From contig NZ_JAUQYP010000001.1 of NCBI RefSeq assembly GCF_030586465.1, positions 1,286,834-1,350,833 on the forward strand: 64,000 bases of DNA, given 5' to 3'. The position numbers and the translations under genes were made by a program. The stretch is from Actinotalea lenta (GTDB lineage: Bacteria; Actinomycetota; Actinomycetes; Actinomycetales; Cellulomonadaceae). This document shows, piece by piece, positions 51,642 through 60,595 of the stretch (its first letter is position 1; each line of letters starts with the position of its first letter). A model generated the notes under the pieces. It did not search any database. It was not told the origin of the DNA and saw only the letters and a program-made list of their open reading frames with translations.

Positions 51642-53174
51642 TCAGGGTGTGCGCCCAACCGGCGCCCCATCGGTGAATGCGTTGTTCGCCAGGTCGAGCT
51701 GGTAGGCGGCATTGGGCACCTTGATCCCGCAGCTCGGCCATCGGGCGTGCCTGCCGAAGGTGTTGCCCCGGATGCTGACGGCTGTAGGGGACGGCCCCTG
51801 GTCCTTGATGTTGACCACGCACGCGCCATCGTCGAGGAAGTTTCCCTTGACGACGAGGTTGCTGACGGGGCCCCCGTCCTGGGTGACCATCAGGGCGGCG
51901 TTGGTGGCACCTTCGAGGCGGTTGCCAGCGATCGTGATGTCGGTGCCGGTCTGGATCTGGATCGAGTCGTCGTGGCTGGGGCCGCCCCCGTGGTTGGGAT
52001 CGTGCGCGAAGTGCGTGTTCCCGTGCAGCCAGGAGTTGGCGATCGTGACGTGGTCCCCGTAGAGGTGGGCGCCATCAACGACGCCGCGGATCTCTACCCG
52101 GCGCGCGGTGAAGCTCATCCCACGGATGCCGTCTTGCAGGGGCGACGAGATAGTCGGGGCCAGGGTGCTGTCCTCGATGGTGAGGCTGTACTGCGCCGAG
52201 GGCACGGTGACGAGCCCCCTGCTGCTCGTTCCCGGGGTGCCGCCGCGGATCACGGAGTTGCGGATCACCACGTCGCGCGCACGGATCGTCACATAGCCGC
52301 GGATGTCGAGGCCGTCGAGGAGGGTGCCGTCCTTGGTGATGACCATGTCGCCCTGGTGCACGGTGAGGTGTGTGCCTGCCGGGACGCCAACCGACCCGGC
52401 CTGCGGCGTCGGGGCCGGCGCGGGTGTCGCGGTCGGGCTGGGGGCGCTGGCGGTCGAGCCGCTCACGGGTGTACATCCGATGGTCCCGGTCGCCCCTCCG
52501 CTGGCGGCGACGACGCAGAGCTCGTGGCGCCCGGCGGGGACCTTCACGGCCCCGCGGAAGCCGGCCCGCGAGGACATCCCGGGGTACACCCGCGGGACGT
52601 CCGGGCGAGCGAGTCCTGTCGACGTGGTTCCGGCGGTCGCGCCGTCCAGGGTCAGGTGAACGTCGGCGTGCGCGTTGGCCATGAGCCTGTCGGCCCAGCC
52701 GCGCACGGCCACCGCACCGTCCCGGTCCACCGTGCTGTCGAGGTGCCCGACGACGCCGCTGCCCGGGTGCACCAGGGTCCGGCACCCCAGCCATCGGTCC
52801 GAGCCGGGGCCGACGTTCACGACCGTGGCGCAGACCGTGTGCCGCCCGGGCGAGGCGGGTACGACGACGTCGAATCCCTGGTGGCCACCGATCTGCGGGT
52901 AGACACGTGAGACGTCGGGCCGGGCGGCGCCCGTGCGGACAGCGGTCGTGGCGCCGTCCACAGTGACGTCGACCGTGACCGGGCCTGTGCTGTCGGCGTC
53001 GGCAGCCCAGCCCTGGAGTGCGATCCCCGTCCGGGTGAGGCCGACCTGGTCGACGTTGCCGATCGGGGAGGTGCCGACGGCTGCTGCCGCGGGGGCGAGG
53101 CCGACGAGCGCCAACCCGAGCGAGGCGGCTCCGGCCGTCAACGTGCGCCGGGGGGCTCGCCAGGTTCGCGGCAT
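51642..53174 (-). CDS. Secreted beta-helix protein 2: two ~95-residue Ig-like repeats plus shared beta-helix domain
   Basis: A 510-residue exported protein with signal peptide (about 1-33). Two repeats follow (about 38-131 and 141-232) of the type GNVDQV...GWAADADS...VTVDVTVDG...RPDVSRVYP...GF...G-H-VC...LGC, a domain often attached to actinobacterial lysozymes and other secreted enzymes. After a Pro/Ala/Thr linker comes the shared beta-helix domain (about 263-510) with SWLHGNTHF, PSHDDSIQIQ, GACVVNIKDQ and PSCGIK. ATG at 53174, AAGG about 10 bases upstream; own promoter at 53254-53282. Activity unknown. Confidence 0.85.
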   Translation of the reverse strand: MPRTWRAPRRTLTAGAASLGLALVGLAPAAAAVGTSPIGNVDQVGLTRTGIALQGWAADADSTGPVTVDVTVDGATTAVRTGAARPDVSRVYPQIGGHQGFDVVVPASPGRHTVCATVVNVGPGSDRWLGCRTLVHPGSGVVGHLDSTVDRDGAVAVRGWADRLMANAHADVHLTLDGATAGTTSTGLARPDVPRVYPGMSSRAGFRGAVKVPAGRHELCVVAASGGATGTIGCTPVSGSTASAPSPTATPAPAPTPQAGSVGVPAGTHLTVHQGDMVITKDGTLLDGLDIRGYVTIRARDVVIRNSVIRGGTPGTSSRGLVTVPSAQYSLTIEDSTLAPTISSPLQDGIRGMSFTARRVEIRGVVDGAHLYGDHVTIANSWLHGNTHFAHDPNHGGGPSHDDSIQIQTGTDITIAGNRLEGATNAALMVTQDGGPVSNLVVKGNFLDDGACVVNIKDQGPSPTAVSIRGNTFGRHARWPSCGIKVPNAAYQLDLANNAFTDGAPVGRTP

Positions 53175-53253
53175 GCTCGGTCAACCTTCGTCTCGTGGGT
53201 GGATGATGCGTCCGGATGACCATGCATAACGGTTTGGTCACGAACAGGGGTTG

Positions 53254-53282
53254 ACCGTAGGCGACGCCGAACGGCTTGCCAA
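53254..53282 (-). promoter_or_regulatory. Sigma-70-type promoter of beta-helix gene 2
   Basis: On the minus strand TTGGCA (53282-53277) and TACGGT (53259-53254) are separated by exactly 17 bases. The start near 53247 gives a leader of about 70 bases with no c-di-GMP aptamer. The rest of 53283-53473 shows no gene. Confidence 0.65.
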
Positions 53283-53473
53283 CTTCCGCTGACCCGTCCT
53301 GACCTGCGCGGCTGCCCAGGCCGAGCGGTCGCGACATCGCCAACCCGCAGGTCACGGCGCGGTCTCGGTTCACGCTCCCGATTCGTCCGATCGGGTGAAT
53401 GTGACCATTCTCACTGGCGGGCCGCGGCGGCCCGCATCTCTAGGTTGGCATCGCGAGCGGACCTCGCTGCCCC

Positions 53474-53479
53474 TAGCCT
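53474..53479 (+). promoter_or_regulatory. Leaderless-type -10 box before the GT4 gene
   Basis: TAGCCT ends 7 bases before the GTG at 53487; no ribosome-binding site is present. A CGGGTGAA sequence at 53393-53400 recalls the start of the motif at 47420 but lies too far upstream to be judged. Confidence 0.55.
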
Positions 53480-53486
53480 TCGGGGC

Positions 53487-54548
53487 GTGCAGGTGACCTT
53501 CGACGGGTTCTGGTGGGCCGATGGACCGCTCGCGAACCGCACCGTCCAGCGAGAGCTGGTGCTGGCGTGGGCGGACGCGTTCCCCCAGGACGACCTCACC
53601 GTCGCGCTGCGGCATGGCGCCCCGGCCGACGATCTCCCCGCCCATGCGAGCATCGTCCGTACCCGGCTCTGGCCGCACGGGCTGTCGAACGGCGCGGAGC
53701 TCGGCGTCCTGGCGCGTCGGCAAGGGGCCGACCTCGTCATCGCGCACAACTACACGGCGCGTCACCCCCGCGCCGTGACCTTCGTGCACGACGCGATGTT
53801 CGGGGATCACCCGGAATGGTTCTCCCGACCCGAGCGCGTCTACTTCGCGCGGATGCTTCCGGGACTGCGGCGGGCTCGACTGACGGTCACATCGACGGCC
53901 ACCGAGGCGAGGCGCATCGAGCGGCTCGCCCCGCACAGCGCCCCGGTTGCGGACATCGGGCTCGCGGTCTCGACCGCGCTTGTGGGCGCTGACGCGGTCC
54001 GTCCCCCGGATGTGCCGGACGACTTCGCCCTGACGGTCGGTCGCTTGAACGTCCGCAAGAACCTCGAGGCCGTCATCCGGGCTGCCGTGGCGAGCACGTC
54101 GGTGACGCCCTCCTCACCGCTGCTGGTGGTCGGTAGCGGTGAGCACTCGGGGGTGGGCGCGAACCTGCCGGACCAGGTGAGGCAGCACGTGGCGGAGGGC
54201 AGCGTACGGTTCCTCGGTCGGATTGCCGACGCGGAACTCGCGTGGCTCTACACCCACGCCGCCGTCACGCTGTGCCTCTCGCTGGACGAGGGTTTCGGCC
54301 TCCCGGCACTCGAGGCGGTGCAGTTCGGGTCACCGGCGGTCGTCAGCGACATCCCGGTGTTCGCGGAGACTGTGGGTCGCTACGCGCGTCTGGTCGACCC
54401 GCGGGCGGACGCGGCGGTGCTCGCAACGACCCTGGACAGCGCCTGGGGACACCACCCCGATCCGGCAGTCCGTGACCGCATACTCGCGCGGTACTCCTGG
54501 CGCCGGTCCGTCGAACGGCTGCGCGAGGCCGTGGCGCCGCTCGTGTGA
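53487..54548 (+). CDS. Glycosyltransferase family 4 (GT-B fold)
   Basis: A 353-residue cytoplasmic glycosyltransferase. The N-terminal half has an acceptor-side Rossmann fold (TFDGFWWADGPLANRTVQREL; HDAMFGDHPEWFSRPERVYFARM); the C-terminal half has the donor domain with LTVGRLNVRKNLEAVIRA (about 180-200), VRFLGRIADAELAWLYTHA and the nucleotide-sugar motif LSLDEGFGLPALEAVQFGSPAVVSD (about 270-294). It adds a sugar to the lipid-linked repeat unit; donor unknown. It stands alone on the plus strand between two beta-helix genes. Confidence 0.9.
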   Translation: MQVTFDGFWWADGPLANRTVQRELVLAWADAFPQDDLTVALRHGAPADDLPAHASIVRTRLWPHGLSNGAELGVLARRQGADLVIAHNYTARHPRAVTFVHDAMFGDHPEWFSRPERVYFARMLPGLRRARLTVTSTATEARRIERLAPHSAPVADIGLAVSTALVGADAVRPPDVPDDFALTVGRLNVRKNLEAVIRAAVASTSVTPSSPLLVVGSGEHSGVGANLPDQVRQHVAEGSVRFLGRIADAELAWLYTHAAVTLCLSLDEGFGLPALEAVQFGSPAVVSDIPVFAETVGRYARLVDPRADAAVLATTLDSAWGHHPDPAVRDRILARYSWRRSVERLREAVAPLV

Positions 54549-54550
54549 TC

Positions 54551-55813
54551 TCAGGCAGTACGGCCCACCGGCACCCCGTCGATGAAGAAGTTGCGCTGCA
54601 GCTCGAGCGGGTAGGTCGTGTTGGGTACCTTGATGCCGCAGTTGGGATAGACCGCTCCTCGACCAAAGGTGTTGTCGGTCAGGGCGACGCCCTGCGGGGC
54701 CGGACCCTGGTCCTTGATGTTCACGACGCATGTGCCGTCGTCCAGCCAGTTGTCACTGATGCTCAGCGAACTGACTCGTCCGGCGTCCTGGGTGAGCATG
54801 ATCGCTGCGTTGTGCGAGCCGGAGAGGTCGTTGTGCGTGATCGTGATGCGCGCGCCGACCTGGATCTGGACGTTGTCGTCGTGGCTGGGCGCGCCGTTGC
54901 GCGTCGGGTCCTGGGCGAAGTGTGCATTGCCGTGCAGCCAGGAGTCCACCACGCGGACATCGGAACCTGTGATGTGGACCTGGTCGATGACGTTGGCGAC
55001 CTCCACCCGCCGGAGCGTGAAGCCCGCGCCCTGGACCCCGTTGAGGTATGGGGACGCGGTCGACGCCACGATCGTTGAGTCGACGATCGTGGCCCCGGAT
55101 CCCGCCTGGACGGTCACCAGCGCCGTCGGGCTGTTCACCGGCCTGCCGCGGATCACGCTGTCGCGGACCGTGACCCCGGTGGTCTCGATCCGCACCAGGC
55201 CGTGCACGTCGAGCGAGTCGATCACCGTCCCCGGTTGCGTGATCGTCAGGTCGCCCTGGTGCACGGTCAGCGAGGTGCCAGCAGGCACGCCGGTGTTCGT
55301 GGCCGACGGGCGGGAGCTGCTCCCGCTGCTGGGTGGTGGGCTGCTGGCCGATGGGCGCGGGGAGGGCGAGACCGCGGGGGCGGACGGTGGCGCGGACGCG
55401 GTCGAAGGGTGGCTCGCCGCGGGAGCTACCGTGCCCGGCCGCGAAGGTGCCCCCGCTGGCGTCTCCGCGGGGCGTGGGCTCACGGACGGCGCATCAGACG
55501 GAGTCGGACCGGACGCGGGGTCACTCGTCGGGCTTGCGTGCGAGGGCGTCGTGGTCGCATCGCCCGGGGAGGGGTCGGGCCGGTCTGGAGCGACTCGGAC
55601 CGAGCTCCGGGAGGCGCTTTGCGCATCCCGCTGTGCCAACAGGGCGCCGACGGTCGGCTGCGGGGCACCGGCCAGGGACGTCGCGGCCGGAGCGGCCGGA
55701 GTGCCGAGCAGCACCAGCGCCGTGAGGGCCACGAGCCGGGTCCCCGCTCGAACCCGGTGGTCAACCGGACTCGGGCCGGCATGCTTGCCCCGTTGCGCAG
55801 CCCGTCCTCGCAT
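54551..55813 (-). CDS. Secreted beta-helix protein 3: low-complexity stalk plus shared beta-helix domain
   Basis: A 420-residue exported protein. A basic N-terminus and hydrophobic segment (about 25-45) form the signal; a Pro/Ser/Thr/Ala-rich region (about 70-172) looks like an extended, possibly O-mannosylated stalk; the shared beta-helix domain (about 175-420) has SWLHGNAHF, PSHDDNVQIQ, GTCVVNIKDQ and PNCGIK. Protein mannosyltransferase is encoded at 25801. ATG at 55813 is chosen for GGAG five bases upstream; GTG codons at 55843 and 55855 are in frame. It lies 93 bases after the GT2 gene on the same strand. Confidence 0.82.
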   Translation of the reverse strand: MRGRAAQRGKHAGPSPVDHRVRAGTRLVALTALVLLGTPAAPAATSLAGAPQPTVGALLAQRDAQSASRSSVRVAPDRPDPSPGDATTTPSHASPTSDPASGPTPSDAPSVSPRPAETPAGAPSRPGTVAPAASHPSTASAPPSAPAVSPSPRPSASSPPPSSGSSSRPSATNTGVPAGTSLTVHQGDLTITQPGTVIDSLDVHGLVRIETTGVTVRDSVIRGRPVNSPTALVTVQAGSGATIVDSTIVASTASPYLNGVQGAGFTLRRVEVANVIDQVHITGSDVRVVDSWLHGNAHFAQDPTRNGAPSHDDNVQIQVGARITITHNDLSGSHNAAIMLTQDAGRVSSLSISDNWLDDGTCVVNIKDQGPAPQGVALTDNTFGRGAVYPNCGIKVPNTTYPLELQRNFFIDGVPVGRTA

Positions 55814-55857
55814 CCGGTCTCCGATCCTTGGCGCTCGCTCCACCCGCGAGGGCACCC

Positions 55858-55863
55858 AGCATA
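55858..55863 (-). promoter_or_regulatory. Candidate -10 box before beta-helix gene 3
   Basis: TATGCT on the minus strand, about 45 bases before the chosen ATG. No convincing -35; read-through from the GT2 operon is the alternative. Confidence 0.35.
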
Positions 55864-55906
55864 GGCCGAACGGGTGACGCGGATGGCGGACCCGCGCCCC
55901 GCCCGC

Positions 55907-56791
55907 TCAGCGGCGGAGCATCGACGCCAGGACCGCCCCGATCCCCTGTGTCGTACCCGCGGCCAGCGCGCCCAGCGCCGGGGTGAGACGTCGCGCCTGG
56001 GTGCGCGTGATGCCAGCGCGCCTCAGCAGCGTTGCCGCGTATCGCACGGAGCCCAGCACCCATCGCCACCGGTCGGCCCGGGTCAGGTGCTTGCTGGCGA
56101 ACACCAGTCGGTTCCGCGCATTGTGCCGCAGGTAGCCCAGCGACTTGCCGCCCTGGGTCCCGCCGACGTCGTGCTCGACCGCGAGGTCTGGACGCACCTC
56201 CAGCCGCCCCCCGACGGCGCGGACCCGCCAGGCGAGGTCGACGTCCTCCCAGTAGAGGAAGTAGTCGTCGTCGAAGCCGCCGCACGCCCGCCACAACTGG
56301 GCACTGACCGCGAGGCAGGCCCCGCTCAGCCATCCCGTGTGCGCGGTGGAGTCGGCGCCCGCAGTGCGGGTGGTTCCCTCACGGACCGCGACCTCGCCGC
56401 CGGAGAACCACACGCTCCCGTCCGGCCGGAGCACGCGTGGTGAGCGCATGGTCCACGGGTCCGCACGGCACGCGGCGGCGAGCTCACCCAGCACAGCTGC
56501 CGTCGCGCGCAGGTCGGGGTTGACCAGCAGGAGCTCGGTACGGCCGAGCTCGAGCGCCCGCGCCGTGCCCAGGCCGACGCCGGCGCCGAAGCCCAGGTTG
56601 ACCGCCGGCGTCAGCAGCTCCCATCCGCGGCGACGCGCTACGTCACGTGCCTCGTCGCGGTCGCGTGCCGACCGGTAGTTGTCCACCAGGACGACGAGGG
56701 CGTCCAATCCGTCGAGTGCCGCTGGCGGCAGGTTCCGGTCGACCAGTGCCGCGCTGCCGTAGCTGACGACCACGATCGCAGTTCCGCTCAT
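55907..56791 (-). CDS. Glycosyltransferase family 2, WbbL/rhamnosyltransferase-like
   Basis: A 294-residue GT-A enzyme: AIVVVSYGSAALVDRNL at the start, LNLGFGAGVGLG-type block (NLGFGAGVGLGTARA, about 84-98), LLLVNPDLRA (the DxD-equivalent region), TGWLSGACLAVSAQLWRACGGFDDDYFLYWEDVDLAWRVRAVGG (about 158-200), then a C-terminal amphipathic region. The EDVDLxxR motif and overall layout match actinobacterial rhamnosyltransferases such as WbbL, but the sugar is not certain. Coupled to the flippase gene by ATGA overlap. Confidence 0.88.
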   Translation of the reverse strand: MSGTAIVVVSYGSAALVDRNLPPAALDGLDALVVLVDNYRSARDRDEARDVARRRGWELLTPAVNLGFGAGVGLGTARALELGRTELLLVNPDLRATAAVLGELAAACRADPWTMRSPRVLRPDGSVWFSGGEVAVREGTTRTAGADSTAHTGWLSGACLAVSAQLWRACGGFDDDYFLYWEDVDLAWRVRAVGGRLEVRPDLAVEHDVGGTQGGKSLGYLRHNARNRLVFASKHLTRADRWRWVLGSVRYAATLLRRAGITRTQARRLTPALGALAAGTTQGIGAVLASMLRR

Positions 56792-58251
56792 CGGCCGCGG
56801 CTCCGGGCCATCCTGATGGCCTCCGCGACTCCGGCGAGGTCTCGGCGCACCGCGGGCACCGCCAGCGCCGCGAGGCCGTAGACGGCCATTCCAACCGCGC
56901 CGGCTGCGGCGATCCGCGCCAGGGCGGGGGAGCTCACCAGCTCGGCGCTGACCGCGGCGGCGCTCAGCGCCGCGGCTCCGGCGACGGCCAGGATGCGCAG
57001 CGCCCCGGTGGCGAGGTCGCGCGCGGGGATGGAGGTTCGCCGGTTGAGCCACCACAGGGAGAGCGGCCAGGCAAGCGCGGGTGCCACCGCGTAGCCAGCG
57101 GCGACCCCGACGATCCCGCCGAGGCTGCCCACCAGCACGCACGTGATCTTGATCGCGGCGCTGACCAGCGTGTATCGGAACAGGTCGGTGGTCAGGTCGC
57201 GCGAGAGGTAGACCCAGTAGCCCACGTACGACAGGGTCTGGAAGATCCCGGCTATCGCGAGCAGCCTCAGCACGGGTGCGACCGCGGACCACGTCCCCCC
57301 CAGGAACACGGCGGTCACGGGGTCGGCGGTCGCAGCCACCAGCGCGAGTGCCGCCACCAGTGTGTAGCCCAACGCGAGCTGCCCGCGACGCACGAAGTCG
57401 GCGTAGCGCTCCGGCTCGGCGTGCAGCCGGGACAGCACGGGTAGGGCGACCGTTGTGGTCGGGGCTCGCAGCTGGCTCAGTGGGCGCATCAGTAACTGGA
57501 ACCCGCGGTTGTACAGGCCGAGCGGCCCGGCCCCGAATCGCAGACCGATAACCAGTGTGTCGGTGTTGTTGCTCGCGTAGCCCACCAGCTGCGTGCCGAC
57601 CAGGCGCCAGCCGAAGCTCAGCAGAGCGCGCATGGGGACTCCACGGCGCGGCCGACCCGGCAACCAGCGGCCGCCGATCACCATCCCGACGAGCAGCACC
57701 GTGGACTGGGTGAGGTTCTGTGCCACTAGGGCCCAGTAGCTCCCGGTCGTGAGCGCCCAGGCCGTGGCCACTGCCAGGGCAACGGTGGGTGCGGCCACCT
57801 CGGCCACCGCAACGCGGGCGAACTTCATGCCCCGGAGCAGGCTCGCCCGGTACTGCGTCGCCATCCCGTTGAGGAGGAATGTGACGGCGAGGGCTCGGGC
57901 GATTCCCACGAGCTCGGACCGGGAGTACACGGCCGCTATCAGGCCGGCTCCGCCCGCGACGAGGGTCGCCAGCACAAGCCCGATACCGGTGTTGATCCAG
58001 AACAGGTTGTTCCGCTGTGCGGTGGACAGCTCCTTGGCCTGCACTGCGGCCGACGAGAGTCCGAAGTCGCGGAAGATCTCCCCGACGCCGACGATCACTG
58101 CCACCATGGCCAGGAGGCCGTAGTCCTGCGGGCTGAGCAGTCGTGCGAGCACAGTGACGGACAGCACCTGCACCGCGATCCGGATCGCCTGGCCCGTCAG
58201 GGTCACGGCCGCACCACGGGCGGCACGCCTACCCAGACCCGCGGTGCTCAT
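56788..58251 (-). CDS. Polysaccharide flippase (Wzx-like, MOP superfamily)
   Basis: A 487-residue membrane protein with about twelve to fourteen helices in the pattern of lipid-linked oligosaccharide flippases: RGAAVTLTGQAIRIAVQVLSVTVLARLLSPQDYGLLAMV (about 10-48), YASNNTDTLVIGLRFGAGPLGLYNRGFQLLMRPLSQL (about 222-258) and VYLSRDLTTDLFRY. It carries the lipid-linked repeat unit across the membrane for polymerisation outside. ATGA overlaps at both ends tie it to the F420-hydrogenase-beta-like gene and the GT2 gene. Confidence 0.92.
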   Translation of the reverse strand: MSTAGLGRRAARGAAVTLTGQAIRIAVQVLSVTVLARLLSPQDYGLLAMVAVIVGVGEIFRDFGLSSAAVQAKELSTAQRNNLFWINTGIGLVLATLVAGGAGLIAAVYSRSELVGIARALAVTFLLNGMATQYRASLLRGMKFARVAVAEVAAPTVALAVATAWALTTGSYWALVAQNLTQSTVLLVGMVIGGRWLPGRPRRGVPMRALLSFGWRLVGTQLVGYASNNTDTLVIGLRFGAGPLGLYNRGFQLLMRPLSQLRAPTTTVALPVLSRLHAEPERYADFVRRGQLALGYTLVAALALVAATADPVTAVFLGGTWSAVAPVLRLLAIAGIFQTLSYVGYWVYLSRDLTTDLFRYTLVSAAIKITCVLVGSLGGIVGVAAGYAVAPALAWPLSLWWLNRRTSIPARDLATGALRILAVAGAAALSAAAVSAELVSSPALARIAAAGAVGMAVYGLAALAVPAVRRDLAGVAEAIRMARSRGR

Positions 58252-59444
58252 CCCGTGCTCCGTCGGACTGCGCGCACCCGGCTGAACGAGCCACGTGCAG
58301 TGCGCACCGTGTCCCGCCACTCGGCGAGTGCCAACCGGGTCAACCCGAAGCCGCGGTAGCGCGGGGTGCGGCGCCCAGCGAGGCGCGCACCTGCCAGGCG
58401 CCCGAGCAACGTCGCACGGCGGCGGCGGTGCAGCGGCTGGACGGCGGCGACGGTCTCCGGGTCGACGGGCTCAGCCACCAGGACGCCGGCCGCAACGGCG
58501 CGGCGGATGACATCGGCACCGCGCTCGGTGCGTGCCACCAGTGCACTGACGCCGGGAGACTCGGAGAAGACCGGGTAGCCGCGCTCGTCGCTCGTCCACA
58601 GGTCTCCTGCGGTGATGTCGCTGGCCTCGCCCACGCCGTCCGGGCAGATCTTGCAGCGCCACTGGACCGTGGGCCCCAGGGCCTTGCCCCACGAGTCGTG
58701 GTAGCTGGCGTCGACCTCGGTACCGTCCTGCGCAGTGGCCACGAACCGCCCGGGCCAACCGTGGCCGCGGTAGCGCAGGCGGGCGAGTGGTGCGGTCGCG
58801 GGCAGGCCGAGGTCGGTGACCAGGCCGTCCGTCGCGGCCTGGTTGGGGGTGCCGGCGCAGAAGAACGACATCAGCAGGGGACCTTGGGATCCGCTCAGGG
58901 CGCGGAGCGCCGAGGCCTCGCAGGGCTTGGCTACCACGGCGGAGCCCTGGGCGAGCACCGCGGGCGCAGCGGCGGTGGCGACAGGGGCGTACCGCGAGCC
59001 GGCGGCGCGCAGGGCGCTCGTCCGGTCGGTGATCGTCACGCTCATGGTCCGGCGTGGGTCGGGCGCCGCGGCAGCGCCGACTACCCGGACCGCCTCACCG
59101 CTCTCAGTGAGCCAGGAGGCGAGTGCGGTGAGGACCCCGCCACTGCTCCCGCTGCGGCGGATCTCCGGGTCGGTCGCCCAGGCGCGCCATGACCCGACTA
59201 CCGGGCCGAGGGTCGCGTGCCTGCGGGACCCCACGGGGCGTGCGGCGTCGACGTGGACACCTGGGCAGACGGCGCGGAAGCGACGAGCGTCGACCCGGGC
59301 GGGGGGCGGCCCGGTTCGACGCGGCCGCAGCTGCCCCTGGTCGAGCTCCATCGACAGGCCGGCGTCAAGGAGCGTGCATGCCCCGCACCCCGAGCAGGCA
59401 TCGGCCGCCAGGACTCGGGCGACCTCGCGATCCAGCCCGGTCAT
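58248..59444 (-). CDS. Coenzyme F420 hydrogenase/dehydrogenase beta-subunit-like iron-sulfur protein
   Basis: A 398-residue protein. The N-terminal ACSGCGACTLLDAGL with CPG further on (about 16-62) is a cysteine cluster of the ferredoxin type; the middle has SGGVLTALASWLTESG and SRYAPVATA, and the C-terminal FrhB domain has WRCKICPDGVGEASDITAGDLW (about 260-280). Such proteins often lie beside polysaccharide pyruvyltransferases in glycan loci, as here, where their reaction is not established. ATGA overlaps with both neighbours. Confidence 0.87.
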   Translation of the reverse strand: MTGLDREVARVLAADACSGCGACTLLDAGLSMELDQGQLRPRRTGPPPARVDARRFRAVCPGVHVDAARPVGSRRHATLGPVVGSWRAWATDPEIRRSGSSGGVLTALASWLTESGEAVRVVGAAAAPDPRRTMSVTITDRTSALRAAGSRYAPVATAAAPAVLAQGSAVVAKPCEASALRALSGSQGPLLMSFFCAGTPNQAATDGLVTDLGLPATAPLARLRYRGHGWPGRFVATAQDGTEVDASYHDSWGKALGPTVQWRCKICPDGVGEASDITAGDLWTSDERGYPVFSESPGVSALVARTERGADVIRRAVAAGVLVAEPVDPETVAAVQPLHRRRRATLLGRLAGARLAGRRTPRYRGFGLTRLALAEWRDTVRTARGSFSRVRAVRRSTG

Positions 59445-60508
59445 GATGCCGACCGTAACGCGTCCAGCGCGGGCCGGAGCAGGTCGCCCGCCGTCGTGCG
59501 GACCTTCGCCACATGCCGGTCGAGGTCGGTCCGGGCCAGCGCAACGACCGCTTCCGCTGGATCCGCGGAGGACCGCAGGTCAATGGTGTGGGGCCAGCCG
59601 AGCTCGTCCAGCAGCGGGGCGAACTTGCGGGAGTACGCCAAGGGGATGGCGGCAGTTCCCATCGACAGCGCGTTCAAGCAGGCGTGCATCCGTGAGCCGA
59701 CCACGAGAGCGGCGCCACCCACCATGAGTCGCACCTCGTCCAGGTTCGTGGGCAGGAGGACCTCCAGGCCGAGTTCGCGGCCGAGCTCGGTCGCTGCTGG
59801 AACGTCGTTGTCCGCTGACGGGGACTCGAGCACGTGGGCGAGCAGGGCAACCTCCCGGCCCTCAGCCACGAGTCCGTCGGCCACGGCGCGGACCGTTGCG
59901 CGATAGCGCTCGGCGTCGATGTGTGGCCCCGGGTTCCACAGCAGGCCGGACACGTTCAGCAGCACGTCGTGCGAGCGGGCGACCGGGGGGGCCGGTAGCG
60001 CGAACACCACGTCGGTCGTGTGCACGTCCACCGGGCGGCCGGCCCGGGCGGCTGCCTCGGCGCTCTCCGCGTCGCGGGCCATGACGACTGACGCGGTGCG
60101 CAGGGAACGGCGGCCGAGGAGCTGACCACGCTTAGTCCCGAACGGGCCGATCGTCTGGGGGGCCAGCACCAGCGGGGTTCCGGCGCGCGCTGCCAACTCA
60201 GCCACCGTCGACATCGTGAGAAGCCGCTTGATGCCGTAGATGTCGGCGAACGAGTCCCCGGACCGTGTGTCGAGGATCAGGTCGAAGCCTCCCAGCCAGC
60301 GCACGAGGCCGTACCGGTGGGTCACCGCCTCGCGCACCAGCGTGCGCGGCTCTCGAAACGGCAACGGGCTGGGCCCGCGACCGAAGTTCTGGAAACTGAC
60401 CTCCGCCTCCGGCCAGACCTGCCGCACCAGGGCAGCGGTGCCCTGTCCGAGGGCACGGACCCCGAGGTTGGGTGAGACGTCGTCCGCCCACAGGACGAGG
60501 ATGCGCAT
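59441..60508 (-). CDS. Polysaccharide pyruvyltransferase family protein (WcaK/CsaB-like)
   Basis: Adds a ketal-linked pyruvate from PEP to a sugar of the polymer, giving it negative charge. The 355-residue protein has ILVLWADDVSPNLGVRALGQGTAALVRQ at the start, LILDTRSGDSFADIYGIKRLL (about 75-95), LVLAPQTIGPFGTKRGQLLGRRSL (about 112-135), RDAESAEAA, and the C-terminal VGSRMHACLNALSMGTAAIPLAYSRKF (about 280-306) with the conserved Arg and His. First gene of a four-gene coupled minus-strand operon. ATG at 60508 with AGGAAGG upstream. Confidence 0.9.
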   Translation of the reverse strand: MRILVLWADDVSPNLGVRALGQGTAALVRQVWPEAEVSFQNFGRGPSPLPFREPRTLVREAVTHRYGLVRWLGGFDLILDTRSGDSFADIYGIKRLLTMSTVAELAARAGTPLVLAPQTIGPFGTKRGQLLGRRSLRTASVVMARDAESAEAAARAGRPVDVHTTDVVFALPAPPVARSHDVLLNVSGLLWNPGPHIDAERYRATVRAVADGLVAEGREVALLAHVLESPSADNDVPAATELGRELGLEVLLPTNLDEVRLMVGGAALVVGSRMHACLNALSMGTAAIPLAYSRKFAPLLDELGWPHTIDLRSSADPAEAVVALARTDLDRHVAKVRTTAGDLLRPALDALRSAS

Positions 60509-60556
60509 CCGGCCCTTCCTGTCGCATCGGCTCGATCCGGGAGCCCGGAGGCTAGG

Positions 60557-60562
60557 ACTATA
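60557..60562 (-). promoter_or_regulatory. -10 box of the pyruvyltransferase operon
   Basis: TATAGT on the minus strand; start near 60550 gives a 42-base leader. No good -35. Confidence 0.55.
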
Positions 60563-60595
60563 GCGGCCGCTCACCCGGCTGAGCCTCTCGGCGTT

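Noticed and set aside
53230-53290. Second c-di-GMP aptamer upstream of beta-helix gene 2 (GGCAAGCC and a following GC-rich stem on the minus strand)
   Set aside because: The essential GACGCAAAGC strand is missing; the same bases form a good -35/-10 promoter with a 17-base spacer.
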